Positions 32,883-42,273 of a DNA stretch of 61,287 bases are shown here, piece after piece. The notes under the pieces are model-generated. The model was not told the origin of the DNA, made no database searches, and saw nothing but the letters and a program-made list of their open reading frames with translations. Each line of letters starts with the position of its first letter. The stretch's first letter is position 1. Source of the stretch: Acidobacteriaceae bacterium (GTDB lineage: Bacteria; Acidobacteriota; Terriglobia; Terriglobales; Acidobacteriaceae). A program made the position numbers and the translations under genes. The DNA lies in the NCBI GenBank assembly GCA_003134655.1, contig PLBY01000037.1, forward strand, positions 28,961-90,247, read 5' to 3'.

Positions 32883-35672
32883 ATGGCGACGATGACTCTC
32901 CCCGAAACTGAAGTAAAGGAATCTAAGAAGTCCACCACCAAGTACGTTTACTTTTTCGGCGGCGGCAAGGCCGACGGCAACGGCAAAATGAAGGACGTGC
33001 TCGGCGGCAAGGGCGCTGGCCTGGCCGAGATGACCAATGCCGCACTGCCCGTGCCTCCCGGATTCACGATTCAGACCGAGGCTTGCCGCGAGTACATGCG
33101 GACGAACTCGACCTCGAAGGAAGTCGAGCGGCAGATGGACGAAGCCCTGGCGAAGCTGGAAGCGCTGCAGGGACAGAAACTGGGCACGGGCGAGAACCCG
33201 CTGCTTGTGAGCGTGCGCTCGGGTGCGAAGTTCTCCATGCCCGGCATGATGGACACGATTCTGAACCTCGGTCTGAACGACAAGAGCGTGGAAGCGCTCG
33301 CCAAGCGCAGCAACAATCCGCGGTTCGCGGCTGACTCCTACCGGCGGTTGATCCAAATGTTCGGCAACGTCGTGCTCGACATCGAAAAGGTGTCGTTCGA
33401 TGAAGTCTTCGACGCCAAGAAGAAGCAGCGGAAGACCAAGCTCGACACCGACCTCACCGCCAAAGATCTTCAGGAAGTGATCGTCGAATACAAGAAGGTC
33501 GTGAAGAAGCACGCCAAGCGGGACTTCCCGCAGGATCCGCGCGAACAGCTGGTGATGGCGCGCGACGCCGTGTTCCGCTCATGGCAGAACGATCGCGCGA
33601 AGCACTATCGCCGCATCAACAACATCGACGACATGCTCGGCACAGCGGTCAATGTGCAGGCCATGGTATACGGGAACCTCGGCGACACTAGCGGCACGGG
33701 CGTAGGCTTCACGCGCAATCCGGCCACCGGCACGAGCGAGTTCTACGGCGAATTTCTGATGAATGCGCAGGGCGAAGACGTGGTTTCGGGTGTGCGCACT
33801 CCGGTGCCGATCCTCGAACTGAAGAAGATCATGCCGAATGTCTACGACCAGCTTCGCGAAATCACCACGCGCCTGGAGAAGCACTACAAAGACATGCAGG
33901 ACTTCGAGTTCACTATCCAGGACGGCAAGCTCTACATGCTGCAGACCCGCAACGGCAAGCGCACGGGCCTCGCAGCGGTGCGGGTGGCGATTCAGATGGT
34001 GGAGGAAGGCCTGATCACGAAGGAAGAAGCGATCTTCCGGGTCGAGCCGAACCAGTTGTATGACTTCCTGGTGCCGCGCCTTGATGAGAAGAGCACGAAG
34101 GTAGAAGTTCTCGCGACCGGACTGCCGGCTTCGCCGGGAGCGGCCGTCGGACAGATCGTGTTCACCGCGGATGAAGCGGTCAAGATGGCAGGACACGATA
34201 CGACGAAGAAGCCCGTGATTCTGGTACGTGCCGAAACCACGCCGGAAGACATTCACGGCATGGAAGTCGCGAAGGGCATTCTCACCTCCCGCGGCGGCAT
34301 GACCAGTCACGCGGCAGTGGTTACGCGCGGTATGGGCAAGTGCTGCGTGGCGGGCGCCGGCGACATCGACGTCAACGAAAAGGCCCGCGAGATGCGCGTG
34401 AAAGGCCAGACGTTCAGAGAAGGAGACTGGATCTCGCTCGACGGAACCACCGGCCGCGTGATCAAGGGAAAGCTGGGCACGCTCGATCCGTCTCCCGATG
34501 ATCCGGAACTGCAGAAGTTCATGAACTGGGCCGATCCCCATCGGAAGATGAAGGTCCGCGCCAATGCCGATATTCCGCGCGATGCGGTCCAGGCACGGGC
34601 GTTCGGAGCAGAAGGAATCGGGCTCTGCCGCACCGAGCACATGTTCTTCGGTGAGAAAAAGATTCCTCACATGCGCGCCATGATTCTGGCGGACAACGAA
34701 AAGGACCGCCGGGCTGCGTTGAAGAAGCTGCTGCCGATGCAGCGCGAGGACTTTGCCGGCGTCTTCAAGGCGATGGATGGCCTCCCGGTGACGATCCGCA
34801 CGCTGGATCCGCCGCTGCACGAGTTCCTGCCGCGTCGCGAAGACCTAATGGTGGAAATCGCCACGCTCCCGTATGCTGATGCGAAAGCGAAAAAAGAACT
34901 GGTGAAGCGATATTCCGATTACGGCGCGAAGAGCGTCGGCGATCTGAAGAAGCTCCTGCCCACGCTTCTCGCTCGCGTGGAACAGTTGCACGAGTTCAAC
35001 CCCATGCTCGGACACCGCGGCTGTCGTCTCGGCATTACGTATCCCGAAATCACCGAGATGCAAGCTCGCGCCATTTTCGAAGCAGCTGTCGACTGCACGA
35101 AGAAGGGCATCAAGGTGCTGCCCGAGGTCATGATTCCGCTGGTTGCTATGGTGAAAGAAATGGCGAACCAGGCGGCTATCGTGCGGCGCGTGGCCGAGGA
35201 AGTATTCAAAGAGAAGGGGACCAAAGTCGAATACCTGGTTGGCACGATGATCGAGTTGCCACGAGCTGCTCTGGTGGCGGACGAGATCGCCAAAGAGGCG
35301 GAGTTCTTCTCGTTCGGGACCAACGATCTCACGCAGACCACGTTCGGCTTCTCGCGTGACGACGTCAACAAAGTGCTGCCGACCTATCTTGCCGAGGGCA
35401 TCCTGAAACAGGATCCGTTCGCCGCCCTGGATCAGGAAGGCGTTGGGCAGTTGGTGAAGATGGCGACCGAACGCGGTCGCAAGACCCGGCCAACGCTCAA
35501 AGTCGGAATCTGCGGAGAGCACGGCGGAGAGCCGTCGTCCGTGGAGTTCTGCTACAAGACCGGCTTGAACTACGTTTCGTGCTCGCCGTTCCGAGTGTTG
35601 ACCGCGCGATTGGCGGCAGCGCAAGCGGCAGCGGCTGAGACCCTCAAAGTCGAGGGCGGAAGAACGAAGTAA
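32883..35672 (+). CDS. ppdK: Pyruvate phosphate dikinase
   Basis: 929 residues. Order: N-terminal ATP-grasp domain (YVYFFGGGKADGNG, GGKGAGLAEMTNAALPVPPG), the phosphohistidine domain with GGMTSHAAVVTRGMGKC (His at about 476), and a C-terminal PEP/pyruvate TIM barrel with GTNDLTQTTFGFSRDD and the active-site cysteine in GICGEHGG (Cys877). It interconverts pyruvate, ATP and phosphate with PEP, AMP and pyrophosphate. No PDRP regulator is seen nearby. It may be co-transcribed with glyQS, an unusual neighbour. Confidence 0.97.
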   Translation: MATMTLPETEVKESKKSTTKYVYFFGGGKADGNGKMKDVLGGKGAGLAEMTNAALPVPPGFTIQTEACREYMRTNSTSKEVERQMDEALAKLEALQGQKLGTGENPLLVSVRSGAKFSMPGMMDTILNLGLNDKSVEALAKRSNNPRFAADSYRRLIQMFGNVVLDIEKVSFDEVFDAKKKQRKTKLDTDLTAKDLQEVIVEYKKVVKKHAKRDFPQDPREQLVMARDAVFRSWQNDRAKHYRRINNIDDMLGTAVNVQAMVYGNLGDTSGTGVGFTRNPATGTSEFYGEFLMNAQGEDVVSGVRTPVPILELKKIMPNVYDQLREITTRLEKHYKDMQDFEFTIQDGKLYMLQTRNGKRTGLAAVRVAIQMVEEGLITKEEAIFRVEPNQLYDFLVPRLDEKSTKVEVLATGLPASPGAAVGQIVFTADEAVKMAGHDTTKKPVILVRAETTPEDIHGMEVAKGILTSRGGMTSHAAVVTRGMGKCCVAGAGDIDVNEKAREMRVKGQTFREGDWISLDGTTGRVIKGKLGTLDPSPDDPELQKFMNWADPHRKMKVRANADIPRDAVQARAFGAEGIGLCRTEHMFFGEKKIPHMRAMILADNEKDRRAALKKLLPMQREDFAGVFKAMDGLPVTIRTLDPPLHEFLPRREDLMVEIATLPYADAKAKKELVKRYSDYGAKSVGDLKKLLPTLLARVEQLHEFNPMLGHRGCRLGITYPEITEMQARAIFEAAVDCTKKGIKVLPEVMIPLVAMVKEMANQAAIVRRVAEEVFKEKGTKVEYLVGTMIELPRAALVADEIAKEAEFFSFGTNDLTQTTFGFSRDDVNKVLPTYLAEGILKQDPFAALDQEGVGQLVKMATERGRKTRPTLKVGICGEHGGEPSSVEFCYKTGLNYVSCSPFRVLTARLAAAQAAAAETLKVEGGRTK

Positions 35673-35747
35673 GATCGTTTGACCCAGAGGGCACGAAGGT
35701 TCACAGAGTGAATTGAATACTCTGTGTCCTCCGTGTCCTCTGTGGTT

Positions 35748-36341
35748 TTATTGCACTTTCCGCAGGCGCGCGATGAGCTTCTGCGGAAGACTTTCTTCTG
35801 ACTCCGACCACAGGCGCCGCGATGTAGCACGCGTATTGGTCTCCGCTTTCTTCGTGAACTCAACCAGCTTGGCCACGTTGTCGCGAATCTTCGCCTGGGT
35901 CTCTTCTGTGAGTTCGACATTCTCCTGCACGAACAGTGAGTCGAGGCCGAAGTCAATTTCAATGTGGCCGGTCTCCTGGTACGTTCCGTCATCGAATTCT
36001 TCGCCTTGCACGATGAACTTCACTAAGCTGGGGATGAGCGACCACTGGTGACCAGTCTCGTCGGGCGTCCACAGATCCCAATAAGCGTCGAAGACGTAGG
36101 CGTAGTCGTCATGGATAAGGTCAGCGGCGACCACGACTGCCTCTTCCGGGCTGATTCCGGGCGAGAATCGGCGCTCGAGCACGCTAGCCTCGTTCCAGGA
36201 AACAGGTTGCACGGAAGCGTAAGTGACGCCGGGACGCAGCGTCGAAAAAGGGAACTGCTGCAGGACGTCGAACATGTGCGGCAGCATCGCCGGCCCAGAG
36301 AAATCGGGAAACCACAGACTCAAGTATAAAGGATCGGCCAT
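35748..36341 (-). CDS. Conserved-looking hypothetical protein
   Basis: 197 residues from the ATG at 36341 (a GTG at 36371 in frame is the alternative). It begins ADPLYLSLWFPDFSGPAMLP and contains VLQQFPFSTLRPGVTYASVQ, ISPEEAVVVAADLIHDDYAY and VFDAYWDLWTPDETGHQWSL, a well-ordered globular pattern without a signal peptide. I do not recognise a domain. It is convergent with ppdK and is the last chromosomal gene before the tRNA-Glu integration site. Confidence 0.68.
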   Translation of the reverse strand: MADPLYLSLWFPDFSGPAMLPHMFDVLQQFPFSTLRPGVTYASVQPVSWNEASVLERRFSPGISPEEAVVVAADLIHDDYAYVFDAYWDLWTPDETGHQWSLIPSLVKFIVQGEEFDDGTYQETGHIEIDFGLDSLFVQENVELTEETQAKIRDNVAKLVEFTKKAETNTRATSRRLWSESEESLPQKLIARLRKVQ

Positions 36342-36615
36342 AGACGAGGAGAGGCAACCGCCTCGTCTCACATTGTAAATGCGATGTCTTCCTGCAGTCT
36401 TGTTGGGTGCGGCTTCTCAATCGACGGCGGGGCGAAGGGTCCGGTGGCTACGAACGCATTTGCCGTCTTCGACCCCAAATCCGTCGGTGGAACAGGCTGG
36501 AATCGTGGAGCGCAGCAGCTTGCGAGTCGATGCCGTTTTCTGACAGTCTGTTTTTTGACATGGTGCATGACGGCTGCTAACATCAAAAGTTCGCCAGCAC
36601 TCCAGCCTGAGAGTC

Positions 36616-36693
36616 GTCCCCGTCGTCTAGCCTGGCCTAGGACATCGCCCTTTCACGGCGGTAACACGGGTTCAAATCCCGTCGGGGACGCCA
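36616..36693 (+). tRNA. tRNA-Glu (anticodon TTC), CCA encoded
   Basis: The acceptor arms GTCCCCG (36616-36622) and CGGGGAC (36683-36689) pair perfectly. The D-arm, an anticodon stem with a 7-base loop holding TTC at 36652-36654, and the T-arm with GGTTCAAATCC are all present. The discriminator G is at 36690 and CCA at 36691-36693. The sequence matches the usual bacterial tRNA-Glu consensus. A tyrosine integrase gene starts 67 bases downstream and reads toward it, so its 3' end is the likely integration site of the adjoining element. Confidence 0.96.
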
Positions 36694-36759
36694 ACAAAAC
36701 AATAGACTTGCTGGAAACCCCACTTTTCGGCGGGGACACACAGGGGACACAATAATTTT

Positions 36760-37950
36760 TCAGCTCGAGTTCTTCTCTGTGTCCCGCAGCATCGCGACCA
36801 CTTTCCCCTGGGCTCTGCGCTTGGCCGGCGTCATCGCCTGGGCGTAAACGTCCATGGTGATTCGGGCCGAACCGTGACGCAGCAACTCCTGCACCACCTT
36901 CACGTCTTCGCCGTTTGCGTGCAGCAAACTCGTGTATGTCCGCCGGAATGTGTGCCAGCCGATTCGCTTGACGATGCCGAGCCGTTTGGCCACCGGTTGG
37001 ATGCGGTACGACATCACCTTCGATAGCCACACCGGTTGCTTTCCACGTTTCTTGCCGGCCCGCTGCGCGTCCGTTGCAAAGACGTAGTCCTCGGGTCGGT
37101 TGTACTTCGTGGCTCGATACCACAACAGCAGATCCTCCGCGATGAAAGGATCGATCGGGATCGGCCGTTTCGAAGCTTCGGTCTTAACCTTTCCAACTAC
37201 TTGGTCTACGACCGAACGCTGCGCCATCATGGTCAGCTCCTCGAAGTGAATGTCCTCCCATCGGAGCCCGGCCAACTCACCGCGCCGCAGGCCCAAAGTC
37301 ATATCCAGCCACACCAAGATTCGCTCCCGTATCCGTAGCTCGGCCTGGAGGAGTTGGAATTCTTCGACCTCCAGCAGATCCGGGATGCGTTCGCGTTTCG
37401 CGCTCTGACGCACACCTGATCCACGGACTGGACCGGTGATGGGATTCTTGTCGGTGAACTCCCATCGGATGGCGTGGTTGTAGAGCGCGCTCATGGTATT
37501 TCGGATTTTCGACTTGGTTCCGTTGGCCCGGGGAATCGACCGAAGCCACTCTTCAACTGCAACCGTGCGAATCTGATCAATCGGTGTTTTCCCCCAGCGA
37601 GGCAGGATCCAACAATTGAGGACAGATTCACAACGATCCCGAGTTGAATAGGCACGGCCTTCTTCGCCCTTGTCTACCTGTTCGTGCTCCGAGAAATGAT
37701 TCACGAGTTCCTTCATGGTGATCTGCACCAAGGCTACCGAGCCTCGGTCGACCAGGTTTAATCGAAAGCCCCGCGCTGCATTTTCCGCAGCCTTCTTGGT
37801 CGGATATTCCTCCAGAGTACCGATCACTCTTTTTCGCGGAGCTCGCCGGCCATCGGGCCTGGTTTCGCGCCACCGGAATACCCAAATTTGCTTGCCGTTT
37901 GAAGAGACATCTAGATTGACGCCTCCTCTTTGGATCCGTGTCCTTTGCAT
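36760..37950 (-). CDS. int: Tyrosine recombinase / integrase
   Basis: 396 residues. The N-terminal arm-binding and core-binding domains are followed by the catalytic domain with Arg in LGLRRGELAGLRWED (about 222), HTFRRTY (His333, Arg336), LLRHGSARITMD (His359) and the nucleophile in DVYAQAM (Tyr369). It integrates and excises the element at the adjacent tRNA-Glu. GAAGGAGGAAC precedes the ATG, and the preceding gene stops at the base immediately before it, so the two are translationally linked. It reads toward the tRNA, as in many satellites and islands. Confidence 0.96.
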   Translation of the reverse strand: MQRTRIQRGGVNLDVSSNGKQIWVFRWRETRPDGRRAPRKRVIGTLEEYPTKKAAENAARGFRLNLVDRGSVALVQITMKELVNHFSEHEQVDKGEEGRAYSTRDRCESVLNCWILPRWGKTPIDQIRTVAVEEWLRSIPRANGTKSKIRNTMSALYNHAIRWEFTDKNPITGPVRGSGVRQSAKRERIPDLLEVEEFQLLQAELRIRERILVWLDMTLGLRRGELAGLRWEDIHFEELTMMAQRSVVDQVVGKVKTEASKRPIPIDPFIAEDLLLWYRATKYNRPEDYVFATDAQRAGKKRGKQPVWLSKVMSYRIQPVAKRLGIVKRIGWHTFRRTYTSLLHANGEDVKVVQELLRHGSARITMDVYAQAMTPAKRRAQGKVVAMLRDTEKNSS

Positions 37951-38259
37951 CTAGTTCCTCCTTCCGTGGGACACGGACCGCACTGGATGTGCGTTTGAAT
38001 TTACCTTGGTCTTCATCCATTTGTCTAATTCGGAAATCAGGAAGCGCCAGTGCCGGCGGGTGCCTTCGCTAAACGAATACCCCGGCACCTTACCTTCGCG
38101 CGCCAGTCGCATAAGGGTTTTGGGATGAATGCGGAGAAATGTCGCGCCGTCATTCGCATCGACATAAGGCTCGGGGCGAGCATCGAACTCCACTTGGTCT
38201 GAAAGACCATCGGCGCCAGCCAGTGGAGCGTTTTCAGCGACATGTTCGACCGAGCTCAT
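37951..38259 (-). CDS. Excisionase-like HTH DNA-binding protein
   Basis: 102 residues from the ATG at 38259 (GTG codons at 38262 and 38271 are alternatives). The core YVDANDGATFLRIHPKTLMR, LAREGKVPGYSF, RRHWRFLISELDKWM is the MerR/AlpA-like winged-helix helix-turn-helix used by excisionases and small phage activators. Its stop codon directly abuts the integrase start. It probably steers integrase toward excision, or regulates the element. The HTH begins at about residue 38; the acidic N-terminus is extra. Confidence 0.82.
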   Translation of the reverse strand: MSSVEHVAENAPLAGADGLSDQVEFDARPEPYVDANDGATFLRIHPKTLMRLAREGKVPGYSFSEGTRRHWRFLISELDKWMKTKVNSNAHPVRSVSHGRRN

Positions 38260-38278
38260 CACTGTGCACACTTATTGA

Positions 38279-39058
38279 CTACTTTTTCGCGCGACGAGAA
38301 CCAGGCATCACATAGCCTTCGCGCAGACGATCTTTCAAATGCTTTTTATCTATAATTCTTTCCCGGTCGCGGGCCCGCTTTTGTGCAGCGGCCATCAGTT
38401 TCTTCCTCGGCTCAGTACCTCTTCGTAAATCATCCGAGTCATGATCGGGGCAACAGCGGACCCGGCCATCATCCTTTGTGAGGAACCATCTCCGGCATTC
38501 CTTAACTTGGCATTGCTTAATGGTTCCCAGGCGGCCCTCCAGAGCGATAAAAACAACAGCATTCACAGCTTGGCACTCTGCATTGAATCGTCTGGGGACG
38601 TCTCGCCATTCTTCAGATAGAGGTTGTGGATCTTGTTTCACATTCGAGAGTTGGTATCTTCCATATGCGTCTCCCGACGGCGCGGTCACACAATGGAATG
38701 CGAGATGCCACTTCCTGGAACCATGCCGCGGGCACAAATCGAGCTCGAGTTCGTATTCATTCGCAGAAGCAATCTCTTGGAACGTCTTACAAAAGGGGAC
38801 AGCACCCAGTTGCCGTTCTCCCCCTGACTGCCAGGACTCCACGTCTTTCAGGTACTCAGCCGTCGTGTCATTCATCTCTTTCATGAGGGACGCGACACGC
38901 TTCGCGGCATCCCGATCGGCGGACGTACTGGCAAAAGCACGGTTCAGCCAATCAACCAGAACCTCTCGATACTTCGTTGTCCGGCCCTCAATCGCTGGTG
39001 AATCATACTCGCCGCTAGCGTCGTGAAAGACCCAAATCCCCTTTTTCAACCGCGCCAT
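38279..39058 (-). CDS. Zinc-finger (CGNR-like) protein, candidate element regulator
   Basis: 259 residues. The C-terminal third has CQVKECRRWFLTKDDGRVRC, then CPDHD, spaced like the CGNR-type zinc finger (C..C..WF...C...C) of bacterial regulators, followed by a strongly basic tail (RRGTEPRKKLMAAAQKRARD). The N-terminal 170 residues are not recognised. AGGAGAG precedes the ATG by four bases. It is the first gene of the leftward operon, facing the divergent control region, so it is a candidate repressor or regulator of the element. A role in lysogeny control is inference from position. Confidence 0.7.
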   Translation of the reverse strand: MARLKKGIWVFHDASGEYDSPAIEGRTTKYREVLVDWLNRAFASTSADRDAAKRVASLMKEMNDTTAEYLKDVESWQSGGERQLGAVPFCKTFQEIASANEYELELDLCPRHGSRKWHLAFHCVTAPSGDAYGRYQLSNVKQDPQPLSEEWRDVPRRFNAECQAVNAVVFIALEGRLGTIKQCQVKECRRWFLTKDDGRVRCCPDHDSDDLRRGTEPRKKLMAAAQKRARDRERIIDKKHLKDRLREGYVMPGSRRAKK

Positions 39059-39126
39059 TTGACTCTCCTCTAATTGAGACTATCTAGCTCGCTCGATTTG
39101 TAACACTCATCCGGCAAAAGTGCGAT

Positions 39127-39161
39127 TGTGCACTTTGCGTCGCAGAGCGCAAGGATGCACA
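39127..39161. promoter_or_regulatory. Long interrupted dyad in the divergent control region
   Basis: TGTGCA-ct-TTGCG (39127-39139) pairs with CGCAA-gga-TGCACA (39148-39161), giving an almost continuous stem of about 13 bp with one bulged base, around TCGCAGAG. It lies midway between the leftward operon start (39058) and the rightward operon start (39230). Position and symmetry suggest an operator for a dimeric regulator of the lysogeny/replication switch type. A structured leader RNA is the alternative. Confidence 0.5.
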
Positions 39162-39229
39162 CACGATGGATGACTTCATCTGTTCCCGAGTAAGCCAGAC
39201 AATTAGAGACGGAAACGAGAAAAGACAAA

Positions 39230-39580
39230 ATGAACTTCAACCCTGACAAATACTATGTGGCGCATTCAAACCGGTTGACCGAGGCCGAGAAGATCCAGTT
39301 CGCAAAAGATCTCCTCGAACTCGAGCGCCAGGGCGTTCTTGAATACCGCGACGGCCTCTGGGGACTCGCGGACGGCGTCGAAGTCGAAGAGACTCCCGAC
39401 GGGCCCGTCGCCCGCTTCCGCAAACACGATGACGCCTTGCCTGCCGAATTGGCGACAAGTTCAACAACAAGCTCGGGGGAACCGAGCGAAACCCGAGTCC
39501 CTCCAGTCGCGAAAGCCGCTCGGCCCTTGTCAGAGGGCTCCAGTTCCCCCGATTCGGATAACGAGGTCAGCAAACAGTGA
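39230..39580 (+). CDS. Small protein upstream of the primase
   Basis: 116 residues. An ordered N-terminal half (NPDKYYVAHSNRLTEAEKIQ, FAKDLLELERQGVLEYRDGL, WGLADGVEVEETPDG) resembles a short helical adaptor, and a Ser/Pro-rich disordered tail follows. It is the first gene of the rightward operon and its TGA overlaps the primase GTG by three bases, so their translation is coupled. Unknown function; early control or replication accessory is inferred from position only. Confidence 0.68.
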   Translation: MNFNPDKYYVAHSNRLTEAEKIQFAKDLLELERQGVLEYRDGLWGLADGVEVEETPDGPVARFRKHDDALPAELATSSTTSSGEPSETRVPPVAKAARPLSEGSSSPDSDNEVSKQ

Positions 39581-42264
39581 GCGACCTGACTTCGAAGCAT
39601 AAGGCGGCGGCGGCCTCGGTGAGCAAGAGGGACGAGATCATGAGGGCCGCCGACGTTCTATTCGAACCCAGGCAGCTGGTCGAGGTGCGTCTCAAGGGAC
39701 GCGACGGACACATCGCCTCGAGATATTACAAAGATCACGAGAAGATGGCGGCCGTCCTCGCGAAGGAAGACGCTAGCGAGAGATGGGCAGCGGCCTGGTG
39801 GACGCTGCAGCAGTTGAAGCCCGGAGCGCATGTGAACAAGCAAACGGGTGAGACGACCAAGCGCGTCGACATCGAGATCTACCGCTGGCTGGTAATCGAC
39901 ATTGACCGGGCAGACAAGCAGTCCAAGAAGCTCAACGCGACGCCGGTAGAAAAAGAGCAGCTACTCGTCGTGGCCAGGCAGGTCATGGCTTGGCTGGTCG
40001 AGCAGGGCGTGCGAGATTGCATCCTGGCCGACAGCGGCAATGGCTACCACATCCTGATCAAGTTGTCTCCGCTGGCCGCGAACGACAGGAATTACGAACT
40101 CCTAAAGGAAGTCCTCGTTGCCATCAAGCATGAGTTCCGCGAGCATGCCGGCGTTGCTGATATCGATACTTCGCTGGCCGAGCCCGAGCAGGTCATCAAG
40201 GCCTACGGCACGACGACCAGGAAGTCGGAGAGCACGGATGACCGGCCCTGGCACGAAAGCAAGCTGCTGCATGTACCGGAGGCGATCGAGCCCATAAGAG
40301 AAGATGTGTTGCTGGCTATCGCCGAATTGGCGCCTCTGCCGGAGCGATCCGAACGGAAGCCGCGCGAGGGACGATCGCCCCTCGATCCGGATTTTGATCC
40401 GTACGACTTCTTCGACCATTACGCCGGGGCGTTCGAAATCGAGCGAGAGTTCGAGAAGGACGGCAAGACGTACTTCGTGACCGACGTATGCATACTTGCC
40501 GGCCACAAGCACACCGGCTCGGGGCTAACCGGGTTCGTGCTGGGAGACAGCTTTGGTTACCACTGCTTCTCCGACGAATGCGAGGGCCTGGGTATCGGCG
40601 ACGTGCTACGCAAGCTGAACGAGACCCACGGGCCGTACGGCAAGCGGATCTGGATGGATCGCGATTCGGCTATTGGTGAAGAAGTCGTCGAGGAAAAATA
40701 TTCGGAAGCGATGGATGTGCCGGACCCGGCGGACGCTGAACCTATCGAGATAGCAGCCAAAGGCGATGCCGCCGGCGGCGATCAATCAGGATCAGATGGA
40801 GGGAACAATTCGGAGGATTTGGCCCCTGACACGGAGGTTAAGAAGCCGGCTGAACCAGGGGACCTGTTGTCTGTAGTGCTAGCAGTCATCTTCAGGGACC
40901 CAAAGGCCGCCAACAGCGATTTCGTGATATGGCGCAACCAGCTCCAGTGGATCGTGGACGAGCGCGCGTGGCCGAAGCTGCGGCTTCCTTTGCTAGAGAC
41001 GCTGCTGGAGTATGAGCGCGCACACCGCCGGCTACCCACGCGAGGCGAGTTCACTGACGTCTGCGGGCCCGAGCTTGCCCGCATGATCGACGCGATCGAG
41101 GCGGTAGCGGACATCACGCTGGACCATGCCGTCTCCGCCCTGCTCGACCGGGCCGAGTTCCTGGACGAGCGGCGCACCCTGAAGATGGCTGGAGAGCGGC
41201 TTGATCAGCACGGGATAACGGACGAGCGGAAATTCCAGCGGGAGCGATGGGCCCGGGGCGTGAGCGTGGAGACCCGGCATGTGGACGGTTCCATCCAGGA
41301 CCACGCAGACGAGATCTTCGACCGCATGTCGGAGATGGGACTCGGTGCCCAGAAGAAAAGCGCGTTGTCGTTCGTGACGCCTTTTCCGAGCATAAATGAG
41401 GCTGTCATGAGCGACCAGGAGCGGTGCTTCGCCGTCATCGGGCCGCCGAACAACTTCAAGACCAGCGTGCTGCTTTCCCAGGCCTACTACCTGGCCAAGC
41501 AGGGCAAGCCCGTGTTGTTCGTGACCGGCGAGCACGAGGTGGAGAAACTCGAAGAGAAGATCACGCTGCTGCACGGCTTCTTCCACCGCGACAAGTTCGC
41601 GCTGCCGGCCTACAAGAAGTGGGCGGACGGGAAAGCGACGGAAGCCGATGTTGCTAACCTGCGCGCGGTGATGGATGACTGGAAGAATCTCACCGGCGTG
41701 CCGGGGCCGCTGGTGATCAAGCACATCCAGGACTTCGGCAACGACCTGGGCAGGATCGTCGCCTGGATGGAGTCAACCCACCGGAAGTATGGCTGGAAGG
41801 CCCTGGTGATCGACCCGTTCATGGAGCTACTGCTCAACGTAGAGGATAAGGAAAAGTTCAGTGTCGGCGGTGGCCTGTGCCAAGAACTACTGGCGCTGAA
41901 GACCGGCTACCAGAATGGCGAGGGTCTGATCGTCGCCACAAGCTTTCAGATGAAGAAGGCCGTGAAGGGCAAGGTCGCCGAGATGAACCGTGACCACAGC
42001 TCGACGCTCGCGGATTACGAGAAGGTGCTCGAAGCATCCGAGATCGAGCGGTATTCCGGCGCGGTGCAGCGGTTCGACATGCTGTGGGGAGTGGCCCAGG
42101 CAGACGACAGCGGAAGACGTGGAATCATCGTGTGCTCGCGCACGCGCCACGGTGCCGGTTTTGAGCCGTTCTACTTCCACGTGGATCCGACCAGCCAATT
42201 CTGTTTCCAGCAGCCGCGAGAGTCGGAGTTCGAGGCCGAGGAAGCCATTGAGGCGATTCGCTAA
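39577..42264 (+). CDS. Primase-helicase fusion protein of the mobile element
   Basis: 895 residues from a GTG. N-terminal archaeo-eukaryotic-type primase: LVIDIDRAD (Asp108, Asp110), ADSGNGYHILIKL (SGNGYH at 153-158) and KAYGTTTRK. A GYHCFSDECEG segment at about 330 looks zinc-binding. The C-terminal half is a DnaB-like RecA-fold helicase with Walker A GPPNNFKTS (622-630) and Walker B ALVIDPFMELL (Asp746). Such fusions prime and unwind DNA for autonomous replication of phages, satellites and plasmids. The Walker A variant (NNFKTS) lacks the usual glycine before Lys, an oddity shared by some phage helicases. Confidence 0.88.
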   Translation: MSDLTSKHKAAAASVSKRDEIMRAADVLFEPRQLVEVRLKGRDGHIASRYYKDHEKMAAVLAKEDASERWAAAWWTLQQLKPGAHVNKQTGETTKRVDIEIYRWLVIDIDRADKQSKKLNATPVEKEQLLVVARQVMAWLVEQGVRDCILADSGNGYHILIKLSPLAANDRNYELLKEVLVAIKHEFREHAGVADIDTSLAEPEQVIKAYGTTTRKSESTDDRPWHESKLLHVPEAIEPIREDVLLAIAELAPLPERSERKPREGRSPLDPDFDPYDFFDHYAGAFEIEREFEKDGKTYFVTDVCILAGHKHTGSGLTGFVLGDSFGYHCFSDECEGLGIGDVLRKLNETHGPYGKRIWMDRDSAIGEEVVEEKYSEAMDVPDPADAEPIEIAAKGDAAGGDQSGSDGGNNSEDLAPDTEVKKPAEPGDLLSVVLAVIFRDPKAANSDFVIWRNQLQWIVDERAWPKLRLPLLETLLEYERAHRRLPTRGEFTDVCGPELARMIDAIEAVADITLDHAVSALLDRAEFLDERRTLKMAGERLDQHGITDERKFQRERWARGVSVETRHVDGSIQDHADEIFDRMSEMGLGAQKKSALSFVTPFPSINEAVMSDQERCFAVIGPPNNFKTSVLLSQAYYLAKQGKPVLFVTGEHEVEKLEEKITLLHGFFHRDKFALPAYKKWADGKATEADVANLRAVMDDWKNLTGVPGPLVIKHIQDFGNDLGRIVAWMESTHRKYGWKALVIDPFMELLLNVEDKEKFSVGGGLCQELLALKTGYQNGEGLIVATSFQMKKAVKGKVAEMNRDHSSTLADYEKVLEASEIERYSGAVQRFDMLWGVAQADDSGRRGIIVCSRTRHGAGFEPFYFHVDPTSQFCFQQPRESEFEAEEAIEAIR

Positions 42265-42273
42265 GGAGTAACG

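Noticed and set aside
33579..34820. Reverse open frame of 413 codons inside ppdK
   Set aside because: It is a shadow of a strongly conserved forward gene.
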